From: Oscillospiraceae bacterium | GTDB taxonomy: Bacteria > Bacillota > Clostridia > Oscillospirales > Ruminococcaceae | Reading direction: 5' to 3' | Length of the DNA: 64,000 bases | Assembly: GCA_024404875.1 (NCBI GenBank) | Contig: JAKSPK010000004.1 | Location: 1 to 64,000, forward strand | Shown here: positions 9,197-18,321 of the stretch, in pieces | Layout of the letters: every line of letters starts with the position of its first letter | How positions within the stretch are numbered: the stretch's first letter is position 1 | The notes under the pieces: generated by a model | Told to the model about the DNA's origin: nothing | What the model saw: the letters and a program-made list of their open reading frames with translations, nothing else | The model's database searches: none | Position numbers and translations under genes: made by a program

Positions 9197-11671
9197 ATGC
9201 AATCCAAAAAACATAAATTAAGCCTTCAGCGTATTGGAACGGCTGCTGCATCGGTCATATTTTTCTGGGGATTCGGTATTATGCTGTTGGTTGTCATTCT
9301 GAATATCGGCATCGGCTTTACGGATAACAATGCCGATTTCCGTTCGGCATTTGTCAGCATGACCGAAAGGAATGAGAGCAGAATGCTCAATAATTATATG
9401 CAGCTTGTCCTGCATCAGCGCTATCTGGAGGAGAAAGGCGAGGCCACGCAGGACAGCAGTGTCGGTGCGGAACAGAATCTGCATACCTATGAGATGCATT
9501 TTGATCCGCAGAATACGAATTTCCGCTTTGCTGTGACCGATCCCGACGGCCGGCTGCTTCTGACGAATGATCCGCTTTACGGTACCGATCAGCAGCTGTT
9601 GGCAACCAATGTTCGTACTGAGACAATGCTGCTGGATAGCCGCGGCTACCAGAATCAGAAGCATTTTAAGGATCCGATCAACGATTTTGAGCGCATTGTG
9701 TACGGTGACAATTCGCAGTATCTTGATTCGCCGAATGACTATCAGCTTTGGTATTTCGCAGATCTGAAAATTGACGCAGCGTATCATGACGGACTGGATG
9801 TCATCGTTTACGGCGGTGAGTATACAGACTATATGTTCTTCGATAACCTAAAGGAAGCGGAGAGTTTTGATTACGAAAAGGCATACGGTCCGCACTGCGA
9901 ATGGAAGATTGCTGCAGAGGCAGAGACTGCACAGTCTGCTGTGCATGATGAAAGCGATCATTCGATCATGGTCGAGGTGAAGGCATATACGCTCTCGAAT
10001 GCCGAAAAGACCTCCCAGGAGGATTACTCGAATGCCGAAAAGACCTCTCTGGAGGATTATTACCGCCGTAAGCGCGAGGGACAGGAAATTTATGCCGCTG
10101 ATGAAGCGCTGGAAAAGCAGCTCATGAGCGGGCTTGATATTACGATCCGCGGTGAGCGTCATGAGACGGGGATCTGCTATGTCAGAACCTATCTGCCGGA
10201 AGAAATGCCGATTGAGGATGCAATCAGCAATAATTATGCAATCTATGCTTTTCTGTTTCAGCACTCGGAATGGGCTGTTGTTCTGATGTTTGCGCTGATG
10301 ATCCTGACGGTCGCTTCTGCGATTGCGATGTGTTCGGTCGCCGGACAGGGCGAGAACGGCCGGGTGCAGTTTTCGCGGATTCATACGCTGCCGTATGAAT
10401 TCTTCTGGATTCTTCCGCCGCTTTCGATCGCCGCATCGCTTCTTCTGCTGCTCTATCTGATGAATGAGGGTACGCCCTATCGCATGATCGCGATCTTCTG
10501 CATCGGCATGATTTTCTGCATCTCGGCATTCTTCATGCTCTGGCTCTATACGACCGCTGTGCGGACAAAGACCGGATCATTTCTGGGCAGCTTTGGCATC
10601 ATCCGCATTTTCGGCTTCCTGTTCGGATTGCTGCGCAACAGCTTTTTTGCGGCTGCCGGACTGCTGCTGGCGCTTGCCGGACTGTTGTTTTTCAATGCGG
10701 CACTGCTCATTTTGCCGCGGGAATGTGTTGCGGCTGCAGTTGTGATGGACGGGTTCGCGCTGCTTTTCGCAGCATACTGTATCTATTCCTATTTTGAGCT
10801 GCATCGTCATGTCAGGCAAATGGAGACCGGTGATTTTTCGCCGCAGACACATCCTGTAAAGCTGCGGGGAGATTTCGCAGATTTCGACGGCTCGCTGAAT
10901 GACATCAACGGAAAGGTTGCCGAGATTGTTGCACGGCAGACAAAGGCGGAGCATCTGCGGACAGAGCTGATTACGAATGTGTCCCATGATCTGAAAACGC
11001 CGCTGACCTCAATCGTAAATTATGTCGATCTGCTGAGCCGCGAACCAATGCAGTCAGAGGCGGCAGGGGAGTATCTTGAAGTGCTGCGGCGGCAGGCGGC
11101 AAAGCTCAAAAAGCTGACGATCGACCTTGTCGATGCATCCAAGGCTTCGACCGGAAATCTCACGGTTGAGCTGATGCCGATGGATCTGGGGGTATTCCTC
11201 TCCCAGCTTGCGGGTGAATATGACGAAGCCTTTGCGGAAAAGGGAATGACGCTTGTTCAGAACATGCCGAAAACGCAGGTCATGATCCTTGCGGACGGGC
11301 GGCAAATCTGGCGTGTCTTTGACAATCTCCTGAACAATGTATGCAAATATGCACTGACCGGAACGCGTGTCTATCTTGATATCCGGCAGACAGATGATGA
11401 AGTGACGATTGTGCTGAAAAATGTCTCTGCGCGGCCGCTTAACATCTCCCCGGATGAGCTCATGGAACGCTTCGTGCGCGGTGATGCATCGCGGCATACT
11501 GAGGGCAGCGGACTGGGACTCTCGATCGCACATGACCTCACAGCATTGCAGGGCGGCACGCTGCAGCTGAATACTGACGGCGATCTGTTCAAAGCATATC
11601 TCTCGTTCCCGATCTATCATCCGGATGAGGCGGATGCTTCGCCGGATTCGGATGGTGATCTCATACAATGA
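9197..11671 (+). CDS. Membrane sensor histidine kinase
   Basis: 824 residues. One N-terminal helix (about 15-40), a large extracytoplasmic region to about residue 345, then a cluster of five or so helices (about 350-545). HAMP-like linker, dimerisation box VSHDLKTPLTSIVNYVDLL with the phospho-accepting His near 597, N-box NLLNNVCKYA and G-boxes EGSGLGLSIAHDL. Long for its class because of the extra membrane bundle. Partner of the preceding response regulator. The extracytoplasmic part holds a perfect-looking 11-residue tandem duplication (see repeat). GAGGGGAGAA provides the ribosome site for the ATG used. Confidence 0.93.
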   Translation: MQSKKHKLSLQRIGTAAASVIFFWGFGIMLLVVILNIGIGFTDNNADFRSAFVSMTERNESRMLNNYMQLVLHQRYLEEKGEATQDSSVGAEQNLHTYEMHFDPQNTNFRFAVTDPDGRLLLTNDPLYGTDQQLLATNVRTETMLLDSRGYQNQKHFKDPINDFERIVYGDNSQYLDSPNDYQLWYFADLKIDAAYHDGLDVIVYGGEYTDYMFFDNLKEAESFDYEKAYGPHCEWKIAAEAETAQSAVHDESDHSIMVEVKAYTLSNAEKTSQEDYSNAEKTSLEDYYRRKREGQEIYAADEALEKQLMSGLDITIRGERHETGICYVRTYLPEEMPIEDAISNNYAIYAFLFQHSEWAVVLMFALMILTVASAIAMCSVAGQGENGRVQFSRIHTLPYEFFWILPPLSIAASLLLLLYLMNEGTPYRMIAIFCIGMIFCISAFFMLWLYTTAVRTKTGSFLGSFGIIRIFGFLFGLLRNSFFAAAGLLLALAGLLFFNAALLILPRECVAAAVVMDGFALLFAAYCIYSYFELHRHVRQMETGDFSPQTHPVKLRGDFADFDGSLNDINGKVAEIVARQTKAEHLRTELITNVSHDLKTPLTSIVNYVDLLSREPMQSEAAGEYLEVLRRQAAKLKKLTIDLVDASKASTGNLTVELMPMDLGVFLSQLAGEYDEAFAEKGMTLVQNMPKTQVMILADGRQIWRVFDNLLNNVCKYALTGTRVYLDIRQTDDEVTIVLKNVSARPLNISPDELMERFVRGDASRHTEGSGLGLSIAHDLTALQGGTLQLNTDGDLFKAYLSFPIYHPDEADASPDSDGDLIQ
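9995..10060 (+). repeat. 33-bp in-frame tandem duplication
   Basis: Two adjacent 33-base copies inside the kinase gene, differing at only a few bases, give SNAEKTSQEDY followed by SNAEKTSLEDY in the sensor domain. Confidence 0.85.
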
Positions 11672-11791
11672 AGGGAGCGTTTTTCGCGAATCGGCCACGG
11701 TCGTGAGCACAGTGCTGACCGTGAATGTGCAGAGTACACTGAAATATTGTAAATCCACCGCTGTTCGGTGAATATCACAGGAGGACATATC

Positions 11792-12304
11792 ATGGAATTT
11801 ATGGATGCAGTCAGGAATCGTTTTTCCTGCAAGAAGTACAGCGGCGAACAGGTTTCGCCGGAGCAGCTGACGCAGATTCTTGAGGCGGGCAGATTGGCTC
11901 CGACTGCGAAGAATTTGCAGGAGCAGCATATTTATGTGCTGCAATCGGAGGAGGCACTTGCAAAGATCGACACGGTTACGCCCTGCCGCTACGGTGCGCC
12001 GACCGTGCTTGTCGTTGCTTTTGACCGGAACAATGTGTTCACATATCCCGGCGGAAAGTACGATTCCGGCATTGAAGATGCTACGATTGTTGCGACGCAT
12101 CTGACGCTTGCGGCTGCGGATGCCGGCGTCGACAGCTGCTGGCTCAACAATTTCGATCCTGACCGTCTGGCAGAGCTGATGCAGCTTCCGGAGCAGGAGG
12201 AGATTCTGATGCTGCTTGATCTTGGCTATGCGGCAGAAGGTGCGGGTCCGCTGCCGAATCACAACAGCAGAAAACCGCTTTCTGAGACTGTGACCTATCT
12301 TTGA
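11792..12304 (+). CDS. Nitroreductase-family flavoprotein
   Basis: About 170 residues, FMN-dependent reductase fold. Begins MEFMDAVRNRFSCKKYSGE, the conserved FMN-phosphate contact RxSxR-like region here reading RFSCKK, followed by LEAGRLAPTAKNLQEQHIYV and the C-terminal LMLLDLGYAAEGAGP. Start chosen at the ATG after AGGAGGACATATC; the frame is open eight codons further but without a better site. Small members of the family reduce nitro compounds, quinones or enones with NAD(P)H. It is alone between the kinase and the GH9 gene; no functional link is visible. Confidence 0.9.
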   Translation: MEFMDAVRNRFSCKKYSGEQVSPEQLTQILEAGRLAPTAKNLQEQHIYVLQSEEALAKIDTVTPCRYGAPTVLVVAFDRNNVFTYPGGKYDSGIEDATIVATHLTLAAADAGVDSCWLNNFDPDRLAELMQLPEQEEILMLLDLGYAAEGAGPLPNHNSRKPLSETVTYL

Positions 12305-12451
12305 GAATCGCATTATAATGATGTATTAACTGTCTATAGAAATCTATCCGGCTGTCTTTCTGCCTTGCCTCGTGACACAATAATCCTGCGCATCAATTCT
12401 TCAGGATTTCATCGGTACATCATTACCATAATAAATTCGCAATCGGAAAGC

Positions 12452-12480
12452 TTGACAACTCCGGTATTTTGTGGCATAAT
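12452..12480 (+). promoter_or_regulatory. GH9 cellulase promoter
   Basis: TTGACA-17-CATAAT, about 45 bases before the start codon. Nothing else was recognised in 12305-12451. Confidence 0.7.
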
Positions 12481-12530
12481 ATAAAATAAAGCGGGTGTAT
12501 AAATCCGTGAAAAAACGGGAGGGATTTCAA

Positions 12531-14846
12531 ATGAGAAAATGGAGAACGGCGGCTGTCCTTTCAGCGGCTGCCCTGCTCGCGGGAACCGCGCAGCTTGTAC
12601 CGGCTGCTGATGTTTCTGCGGAAGCGGCACATGATTATGCAAAAGCACTGCAAATGTCACTCTATTTCTATGAGTGTCAGCAGGCCGGACCGCTGCCGGA
12701 ATGGAACCGCGTCGAATGGCGCGCAGATTCGACTGTGAATGACGATCTGAACGGCGGATGGTATGACGCGGGCGATCATGTCAAATTCAATCTGCCGATG
12801 GCGTATTCTGCTGCGATGCTCGCATGGGGTCTCTATGAGTATGCCGACGGTGTCAAGGCGTGCGGCGAGATGGACAATTATGTCAATAATCTGAAATGGA
12901 CACTCGATTATCTGGCCAAGTGTGATCTCGGTGATGAAGCGATCTTTCAGGTTGGCCTCGGACAGGTTGACCATAGCTGGTGGGGTCCTGTTGAGCTGAT
13001 TGAATACGGTATGCTGGATCAGGGCAAGACCGAACCGCGCGGACATCTGGCCGGCCGGGACTGCTCCGCCGTTACCGCTGAAATGGGCGCAGCACTCGCA
13101 GCGGGCAGTGCAGCACTGAAAGGGCGCGTCGACCAGAGTGTGCTGGACGACTATGTGAAGCACGCAGAGAATCTGTTCAAAATGGCCGATACAGACCGGA
13201 GCGATGACTACTATCAGGATTCTGATGCAAAGGGCTTCTACCGCTCCAGCCATTTCTATGACGAGCTGTTCTGGTGTGCGAACTGGCTGTATATCGCGAC
13301 CGGCGACAAAGAGTATCTCGATAAGGCGGCCACCTATATCCCGAATCTTGGCAAGGAAATGGGGCAGGAATGCCTGAAGTACACATGGTCACAATGCTGG
13401 GACGATGTGCAGCAGGGTGCAACGCTGCTTTATGCGATCAATACCGGCGACAAGGAGTGGATCGCGCAGGCAAAGAAACATATCAATTACTGGGCAACAG
13501 AGGGCAAGCGGCTGGAGGACGGCCTCTGCTGGGTAGACTCGTGGGGATGCCTGCGTTATGCAAATACGATCGGCTTCCTCGCGGCAGTCGGTGTTGATCA
13601 TCTGTTCAAGGATGATCCGGAAGCGGCTGTATTCAAGGAACTCTACGAATCGCAGATTAACTATACGCTCGGCAATAACCCGAACAAAATCCCCTATGTT
13701 TGTGGCTATACGGAGGATGCTCCGTGCCACCCGCATCACCGTACCGCACACGGATCGTGGAAAAACAGTGATGAGACGCCGGAGGACAGCCGTCATATTC
13801 TCTACGGCGCACTGGTTGGCGGTCCGAATGAGGATGGTTCCTTTACGGATAAGCGCAACAACTTCGTCAACAATGAGGTCGCGACTGACTATAATTCGGG
13901 CTATACGGCGCTGCTCTGCAAGATGATCACGGAATACGGCGGCAAGTCCGATCCGGCATTCCCGTACCCTGAAACCCGCGACGATGAAGTCTTTTCCGAA
14001 TGCAAGGTCACAAACAGCAAGTCCGGCTCGACCTACAGTTTGAAGATCACGAATCATACCGCATGGCCGGCACGCCGCATTGACAATCTTTCCATGCGTG
14101 TGTATGTCGATCTCAGTGAGGTGACCGCGGCAGGCTTCAAAGCATCGGATGTCGGAATTCGATGTGATCGTGACCAGGCTGCAATGTATGCTTCTGAGGG
14201 TGTCAAGCCGGCAGAAATCTCTGGACTGATTCACGACAGCGGCGATATCTATTATGTTGAGGTCACGCTGCCGGACGGCCGTGCGGTTCTGCCGATCTCT
14301 GAAGGACGCCAGCAGTGCGAGATTCTGCTTGCTCTGGTTTATCCGGATTACGGTGACGGCTGGGATGCCTCAAATGACTTTTCTGCACAGGGCATCGGCT
14401 CCGAGGCGAATACCAAGACCATGAATGTTCCGGTTTATGAAAACGGCAAGCTGATCTTCGGCAAGCAGCCTGACGGCGCTGTCGGAACCGGTTCTGTCAG
14501 TGCGAACCCGGCTCCGGACGGCACACCGCATCAGACTACGCCGAAAGATGATCCGACACCTGAGACCACGACAACCGCAGCGACAACAACCGTGACAACG
14601 ACAGTCAAACAGAGTGATCCGATCTCTGATATTTTCTGGGGTGATGCGGATTGCAGCGAAGGGGTTGATGTTTCGGATACTGTGTTGATCGCTCGCTTCT
14701 ATGCGGAGGACAGAGATGCTGTCATAACCAATCAGGGCAAGCTCAATGCCGATGTCACACATGACGGCGAGGTCACAATGGAGGATGCTTCCAAGATTCT
14801 TTTGGCGGTTGCGAAGCTGATACCGATGACCGATCTTGCAAAATAA
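12531..14846 (+). CDS. Secreted GH9 endoglucanase with CBM3 and dockerin
   Basis: 771 residues. Signal peptide (about 1-30, MRKWRTAAVLSAAALLAG). GH9 catalytic domain starts with YAKALQMSLYFYE; the catalytic Asp pair lies in GGWYDAGDHVKF, CHPHHRTAHGSW is the conserved substrate motif, and the proton donor is in NNEVATDYNSGY. Then a family-3 carbohydrate-binding module (about 480-650), as in processive theme-B endoglucanases. A Thr-rich linker leads to a type I dockerin with two calcium loops, GDADCSEGVDVSDTV and ADVTHDGEVTMEDASK. The dockerin means it is carried on a cohesin-bearing scaffold such as the product at 19961-21631. Start set by GGGAGGGATTTCAA. Confidence 0.96.
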   Translation: MRKWRTAAVLSAAALLAGTAQLVPAADVSAEAAHDYAKALQMSLYFYECQQAGPLPEWNRVEWRADSTVNDDLNGGWYDAGDHVKFNLPMAYSAAMLAWGLYEYADGVKACGEMDNYVNNLKWTLDYLAKCDLGDEAIFQVGLGQVDHSWWGPVELIEYGMLDQGKTEPRGHLAGRDCSAVTAEMGAALAAGSAALKGRVDQSVLDDYVKHAENLFKMADTDRSDDYYQDSDAKGFYRSSHFYDELFWCANWLYIATGDKEYLDKAATYIPNLGKEMGQECLKYTWSQCWDDVQQGATLLYAINTGDKEWIAQAKKHINYWATEGKRLEDGLCWVDSWGCLRYANTIGFLAAVGVDHLFKDDPEAAVFKELYESQINYTLGNNPNKIPYVCGYTEDAPCHPHHRTAHGSWKNSDETPEDSRHILYGALVGGPNEDGSFTDKRNNFVNNEVATDYNSGYTALLCKMITEYGGKSDPAFPYPETRDDEVFSECKVTNSKSGSTYSLKITNHTAWPARRIDNLSMRVYVDLSEVTAAGFKASDVGIRCDRDQAAMYASEGVKPAEISGLIHDSGDIYYVEVTLPDGRAVLPISEGRQQCEILLALVYPDYGDGWDASNDFSAQGIGSEANTKTMNVPVYENGKLIFGKQPDGAVGTGSVSANPAPDGTPHQTTPKDDPTPETTTTAATTTVTTTVKQSDPISDIFWGDADCSEGVDVSDTVLIARFYAEDRDAVITNQGKLNADVTHDGEVTMEDASKILLAVAKLIPMTDLAK

Positions 14847-14935
14847 TATAGGCAATGCTGCCAAAACCAGGCTGACAGTATGGCGGCGCATCTGACGCAT
14901 CTGTTTCGCCGGCTCTGTGCGGTATCGCCAAAAAC

Positions 14936-14966
14936 AAAAGCCTCGCCGATTCGGCGGGGCTTTTTC
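14936..14966. terminator. Terminator between GH9 gene and rqcP
   Basis: AAAGCC(T)CGCCG-ATT-CGGCGGGGCTTTTT hairpin with T-run; placed to serve the plus-strand GH9 transcript and, with its A-run, the converging minus-strand operon. Confidence 0.85.
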
Positions 14967-15031
14967 AGTATCAAAAACAGAGGGAAGATGCGCAGGACAT
15001 CTTCCCTCTGTATATTTCGGTTTACAGCAGC

Positions 15032-15274
15032 TCAGGGCATGATCGTATATAGCTCTGCAGCTTTATCTTTGGTCACGACCTCGGAGATCGCAGCGACCTG
15101 TACTTTCATAGTACGCTGACCGAATGCGATTTCAATTACATCGCCGACCTTGACCGCATAGGATGCGCGGACAGGCTTTCCGTTGACAGATACGCGGCCG
15201 GCATCGCAGGCTTCATTTGCGATGGTGCGGCGCTTCATCAGCCGGGAAACCTTGAGATATTTGTCAAGTCTCAT
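15032..15274 (-). CDS. S4-domain RNA-binding protein, RqcP/YabO-like
   Basis: 80 residues made of a single S4 domain: MRLDKYLKVSRLMKRRTIAN, then GRVSVNGKPVRASYAVKVGD. In Firmicutes this small protein (RqcP) helps RqcH add alanine tails to peptides on split 50S subunits, a rescue pathway parallel to tmRNA. Its start overlaps the HU stop by 4 bases, so the two are translationally coupled; this HU-S4 pair next to mazG is the usual clostridial arrangement. Confidence 0.9.
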   Translation of the reverse strand: MRLDKYLKVSRLMKRRTIANEACDAGRVSVNGKPVRASYAVKVGDVIEIAFGQRTMKVQVAAISEVVTKDKAAELYTIMP

Positions 15275-15549
15275 TGCTTATTGACAGCCTCTTTCAGTGT
15301 TTTGGATGCGCGGAATGCCGGCGCTTTTTTAGCCGGTGTAGTCATCGGCTTGCCGGTTCGCGGATTCTTTGTTTCCTTCGCCTTCCGGTCGTGGATCTCA
15401 AAGGTGCCAAGACCGGCCAGGTGTACCTTTTCGCCGTTGATGAGCGACTCAACGATGACGGATGTCACGAGTTCAAGCGCATCATCGGCTTCTTTTTTGG
15501 TGCAGTTACCCTTCTGCGCCAGAGCTGAAATCAGTTCAATCTTTGTCAT
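15271..15549 (-). CDS. HU-family DNA-binding protein
   Basis: 92 residues. Nucleoid protein that bends DNA. Starts MTKIELISALAQKGNCTKKE and carries the HU signature GLGTFEIHDRKAKETKNPRT in the beta-arm region with the intercalating Pro. An in-frame ATG seven codons upstream is rejected because GAGG sits within that stretch at proper distance from the chosen ATG and HU proteins start with this helix. Co-transcribed with the S4 gene and probably with mazG. Confidence 0.93.
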   Translation of the reverse strand: MTKIELISALAQKGNCTKKEADDALELVTSVIVESLINGEKVHLAGLGTFEIHDRKAKETKNPRTGKPMTTPAKKAPAFRASKTLKEAVNKQ

Positions 15550-15629
15550 AGCTAAATCCTCAAATTGCATCTCTTTGATTTGATATTACATCCGTGCAGA
15601 AACAGACACGGTTGTTTCCTTTTGATCTG

Positions 15630-16451
15630 TTATTCCAGATTCTCTTTTGCTTTTGCCCAGTAGATATCGAGTGTCTCAAGCGGGAGTTCTTTCATTTCCT
15701 TGCCGTCGCTGCGAACAAACTGTTCCGTTTTGGCGAATCGGCGGAGAAATTTTTCTGCGGCACTGCGAAGCGCTGTTTCCGCATCAATATTCAGATGCCG
15801 CGCAGTATTCACGCAGGAGAAGAGCAGATCGCCGAATTCCTCCTCGATTTGTGCGCTGTCGCCGGACTGCATTGCAGCGGCAAGCTCGTCAGTCTCCAGG
15901 CGGATATACTGGAACGCATCCGCAGCGGAGCTCCAGTCCATCCCTGCGCGCGCGGCGCGTTTGCCGAGCTTCTGCGCATACATCAGAGCCGGCAGCGCCT
16001 TGCAGACGCTTTCGAGCGTTTCCGTCGCTGTTTCCTGATGCTTGGTTTTCTGCTTGATGCTGTCCCAATTCTGCAGCACTTCGTCGCTGCCGGAGACCTT
16101 TGTCTCGCCGAAAACATGCGGATGACGCTGAACAAGTTTTTTGCAGAGCTCATCGCAGATATCGTCAAAGGTGAAATGTGATTGCTCAGCCTCGATCTGG
16201 CAGTGAAATACGACCTGCAGCAACACATCGCCGAGCTCTTCGCGCATCATCGGAACGCTGTCGGCGTCGATTGCTTCGATCGCCTCATAGCATTCTTCAA
16301 TGAGATCCTGACGGATGCTGGCATGGCTCTGTTCTTTGTCCCATGGACAGCCGTTTTCGCTGCGCAGCACCTGCATGATCTGCAAAAGCTCATCAATGCC
16401 GTAGTGGGTACGGTCACGCAGGGCAGCGAGGGTTTCTTCACTGGTAATCAT
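15630..16451 (-). CDS. mazG: Nucleoside triphosphate pyrophosphohydrolase MazG
   Basis: 273 residues. House-cleaning enzyme that hydrolyses NTPs and dNTPs to monophosphates and pyrophosphate. Two MazG repeats: the first has the hallmark CPWDKEQSHASIRQDLIEEC and EELGDVLLQVVFH with the metal-binding Glu/Asp residues; the second has EEEFGDLLFSCVNTAR. Length and motif order are normal for the two-domain housekeeping form. Has its own promoter upstream (16460-16488) and leads the mazG, HU, S4 run. Confidence 0.95.
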   Translation of the reverse strand: MITSEETLAALRDRTHYGIDELLQIMQVLRSENGCPWDKEQSHASIRQDLIEECYEAIEAIDADSVPMMREELGDVLLQVVFHCQIEAEQSHFTFDDICDELCKKLVQRHPHVFGETKVSGSDEVLQNWDSIKQKTKHQETATETLESVCKALPALMYAQKLGKRAARAGMDWSSAADAFQYIRLETDELAAAMQSGDSAQIEEEFGDLLFSCVNTARHLNIDAETALRSAAEKFLRRFAKTEQFVRSDGKEMKELPLETLDIYWAKAKENLE

Positions 16452-16459
16452 ATAGTTTT

Positions 16460-16488
16460 ATTTTACCTCTTTTTGCTGGAAATTGCAA
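16460..16488 (-). promoter_or_regulatory. mazG promoter
   Basis: Minus strand TTGCAA-17-TAAAAT immediately before the mazG start. The remaining gap to trpS (16489-16583) is AT-rich without a recognised hairpin. Confidence 0.6.
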
Positions 16489-16583
16489 GTTCTTTTTCCG
16501 TTTCGCAAAAAATTTGACGAACCGGACAAAACACGATTAGGCCGGATTGCATAATTTGTTGTATTATACATCAAAAATACACA

Positions 16584-17591
16584 TTACAGTCTGTCGATGA
16601 ATCCGACACGGCGATAGACCTTCCGCAGCAGCTTGGAAGTCAGGCGATAGGCCTGCTGTGCGCCGTTTGTCATGCATTCGGTCAGATACGCTTTGTCCGC
16701 GCTCAGGCGGGCAAACTCGGAGCGCACCGGCGCCAGATGATCCGCGACTGCTTCACCGACAGCAATTTTGAAATCACCGTAGCCTTTGCCCGCGAATTCC
16801 GCAGTGATCTCGTCCATGGTCTTGCCGGTGACAACACTGTAGATCGACATGAGATTGTTGATGCCGTCTTTGCCTTCGCGATAGCAGACTTCCGTATCGG
16901 AGTCGGTGACAGCACGTTTGCATTTTCGCAGGATCGTATCCTTGTCGTCGAGAATGAAAATCGTCGCGTTTGCATTTTCATCGGATTTGGACATCTTCTT
17001 GGTCGGATCCTGAAGCGACATCAGTCTTGCACCGCTCTCCGGAATATAGCCGTCCGGAACGACGAAGGTTTCACCAAAGCGCTGATTGAAACGCTGTGCG
17101 ATATTGCGCGCAAGCTCAAGATGCTGCTTCTGGTCAGCGCCGATCGGAACGAGATCAGCATTATATGCGAGGATATCCGCTGCCATCAGAACAGGATAGG
17201 TAAAGAGACCAGCGTTGATATTGTCTGCGTGCTTCTGGCTCTTGTCCTTGAACTGTGTCATGCGGCTGAGTTCACCGAACATCGTGGAGCAGGAGAGGAC
17301 CCAGCTCAGCTCCGCGTGATGCGGATTCTGGCTCTGAACGAATGTGATGCTGCGCTTGGGATCCATTCCGCAGGCGAGCATCAGCGCAAAGGCGTTCATT
17401 GTATTTTTGCGCAGCGCGGACGGTTCCTGCATGACCGTGATCGCGTGCAGATCAGCGATTGCATAGATGCATTCATATTCATCCTGCAATTTGCCCCAGT
17501 TGCTGACTGCGCCGATATAGTTGCCGAGGGTGAAAACGCCTGTCGGCTGGATCGCGCTGAATATGCGCTTTTTCTTCTGTTGTTCTTCCAT
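16584..17591 (-). CDS. trpS: Tryptophanyl-tRNA synthetase
   Basis: 335 residues, class I synthetase charging tRNA-Trp. The nucleotide-binding HIGH-type motif reads QPTGVFTLGNYIGA and the KMSKS loop reads KKMSKSDENANA. Between them are the tryptophan-pocket segment and QKQHLELARNIAQRFN. Length typical of bacterial TrpS. Starts 12 bases after the preceding hypothetical gene on the same strand, so the two share a transcript. No T-box leader was recognised upstream. Confidence 0.97.
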   Translation of the reverse strand: MEEQQKKKRIFSAIQPTGVFTLGNYIGAVSNWGKLQDEYECIYAIADLHAITVMQEPSALRKNTMNAFALMLACGMDPKRSITFVQSQNPHHAELSWVLSCSTMFGELSRMTQFKDKSQKHADNINAGLFTYPVLMAADILAYNADLVPIGADQKQHLELARNIAQRFNQRFGETFVVPDGYIPESGARLMSLQDPTKKMSKSDENANATIFILDDKDTILRKCKRAVTDSDTEVCYREGKDGINNLMSIYSVVTGKTMDEITAEFAGKGYGDFKIAVGEAVADHLAPVRSEFARLSADKAYLTECMTNGAQQAYRLTSKLLRKVYRRVGFIDRL

Positions 17592-17603
17592 GAAAGCTCC
17601 TTA

Positions 17604-18149
17604 TTACTTATTGATATTCGGGACGAGCAGGGTAGACGGATCAATACCGGCTTTCTTGTCCTTCATTTGTGCATTGTGAAGCTCGCCCATGACACGCTGA
17701 TAGAGAACGAGCAGTGCGCGGAGCTCCGGCGTCTGCTGATTCGGCAGCGGGTTGATCGTGACACGGTGGATGCCATTTGTGGTCAGGATATAGACCAGAT
17801 GGTCGCGGGTGTTCGGCAGCTCAAGTGTATTGACGCGTGTCTCATCAGTCGCATAGCGTGCGGCGTTGTTGACGAGGACGCGGGCAGCCTGAACAACGCC
17901 CGGATAGCGCTGTGCAGCGCCGGAATAATCCGTGCCGTTGCTGAAATAGAGGTTTGCAGCACCGTTGACATAGCATGCGAGGGTGGTGATGACTGTCGGA
18001 GCCATCGGCATATCGATAATCACGCCGTAGACCGTGCTGGTTTTCATGAACTGTGTAAAATTGGACGGCGACAGACGAAGCGCCTGATTTCTGGTGACAA
18101 GATAGGGCTTGCTGACAACGATACGATTGTTGAACTGCTTATTAGCCAT
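17604..18149 (-). CDS. Conserved hypothetical protein, 181 residues
   Basis: Not recognised. Soluble-looking, no signal peptide or membrane segment. The middle (YGVIIDMPMAPTVITTLACY, NGAANLYFSNGTDYSGAAQR) suggests an alpha/beta fold with alternating hydrophobic strands; the C-terminus is a helix ending in KKAGIDPSTLLVPNINK. First gene of the transcript that contains trpS, with a promoter at 18230-18258. ATG preceded by AAAGGATACTATC. Codon use looks like the neighbours. Confidence 0.75.
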   Translation of the reverse strand: MANKQFNNRIVVSKPYLVTRNQALRLSPSNFTQFMKTSTVYGVIIDMPMAPTVITTLACYVNGAANLYFSNGTDYSGAAQRYPGVVQAARVLVNNAARYATDETRVNTLELPNTRDHLVYILTTNGIHRVTINPLPNQQTPELRALLVLYQRVMGELHNAQMKDKKAGIDPSTLLVPNINK

Positions 18150-18229
18150 GATAGTATCCTTTCATCTACCCGGGATCGGGGAATCTGTTTTGTTCATATC
18201 AGAACAGCTGCAGAGGTCTGCACTTTATC

Positions 18230-18258
18230 ATTATAACACATATTTTCTGTTTTTGCAA
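18230..18258 (-). promoter_or_regulatory. Promoter of hypothetical-trpS operon
   Basis: Minus strand TTGCAA-17-TATAAT with the GTGTTATAATG extension. A short palindrome TGCAGACCTCTGCA lies about 10 bases downstream in the leader and could be an operator or a processing hairpin. Confidence 0.7.
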
Positions 18259-18321
18259 CATAAAAATTAACATTCGGAAGAATTTTTTCTGTGATGATCC
18301 TGCAATTTCGGAGTGTGGTCT

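Noticed and set aside
15630..16451. MazG considered as a MazZ-like partner of the PurA-like protein (Z-genome idea)
   Set aside because: It is the two-repeat housekeeping MazG, 36 kb away, with no DatZ or phage polymerase in the window.
16737..18236. 499-codon plus-strand frame across trpS and the 181-residue gene
   Set aside because: Spans two convincing minus-strand genes in antisense; no motif and no ribosome site.
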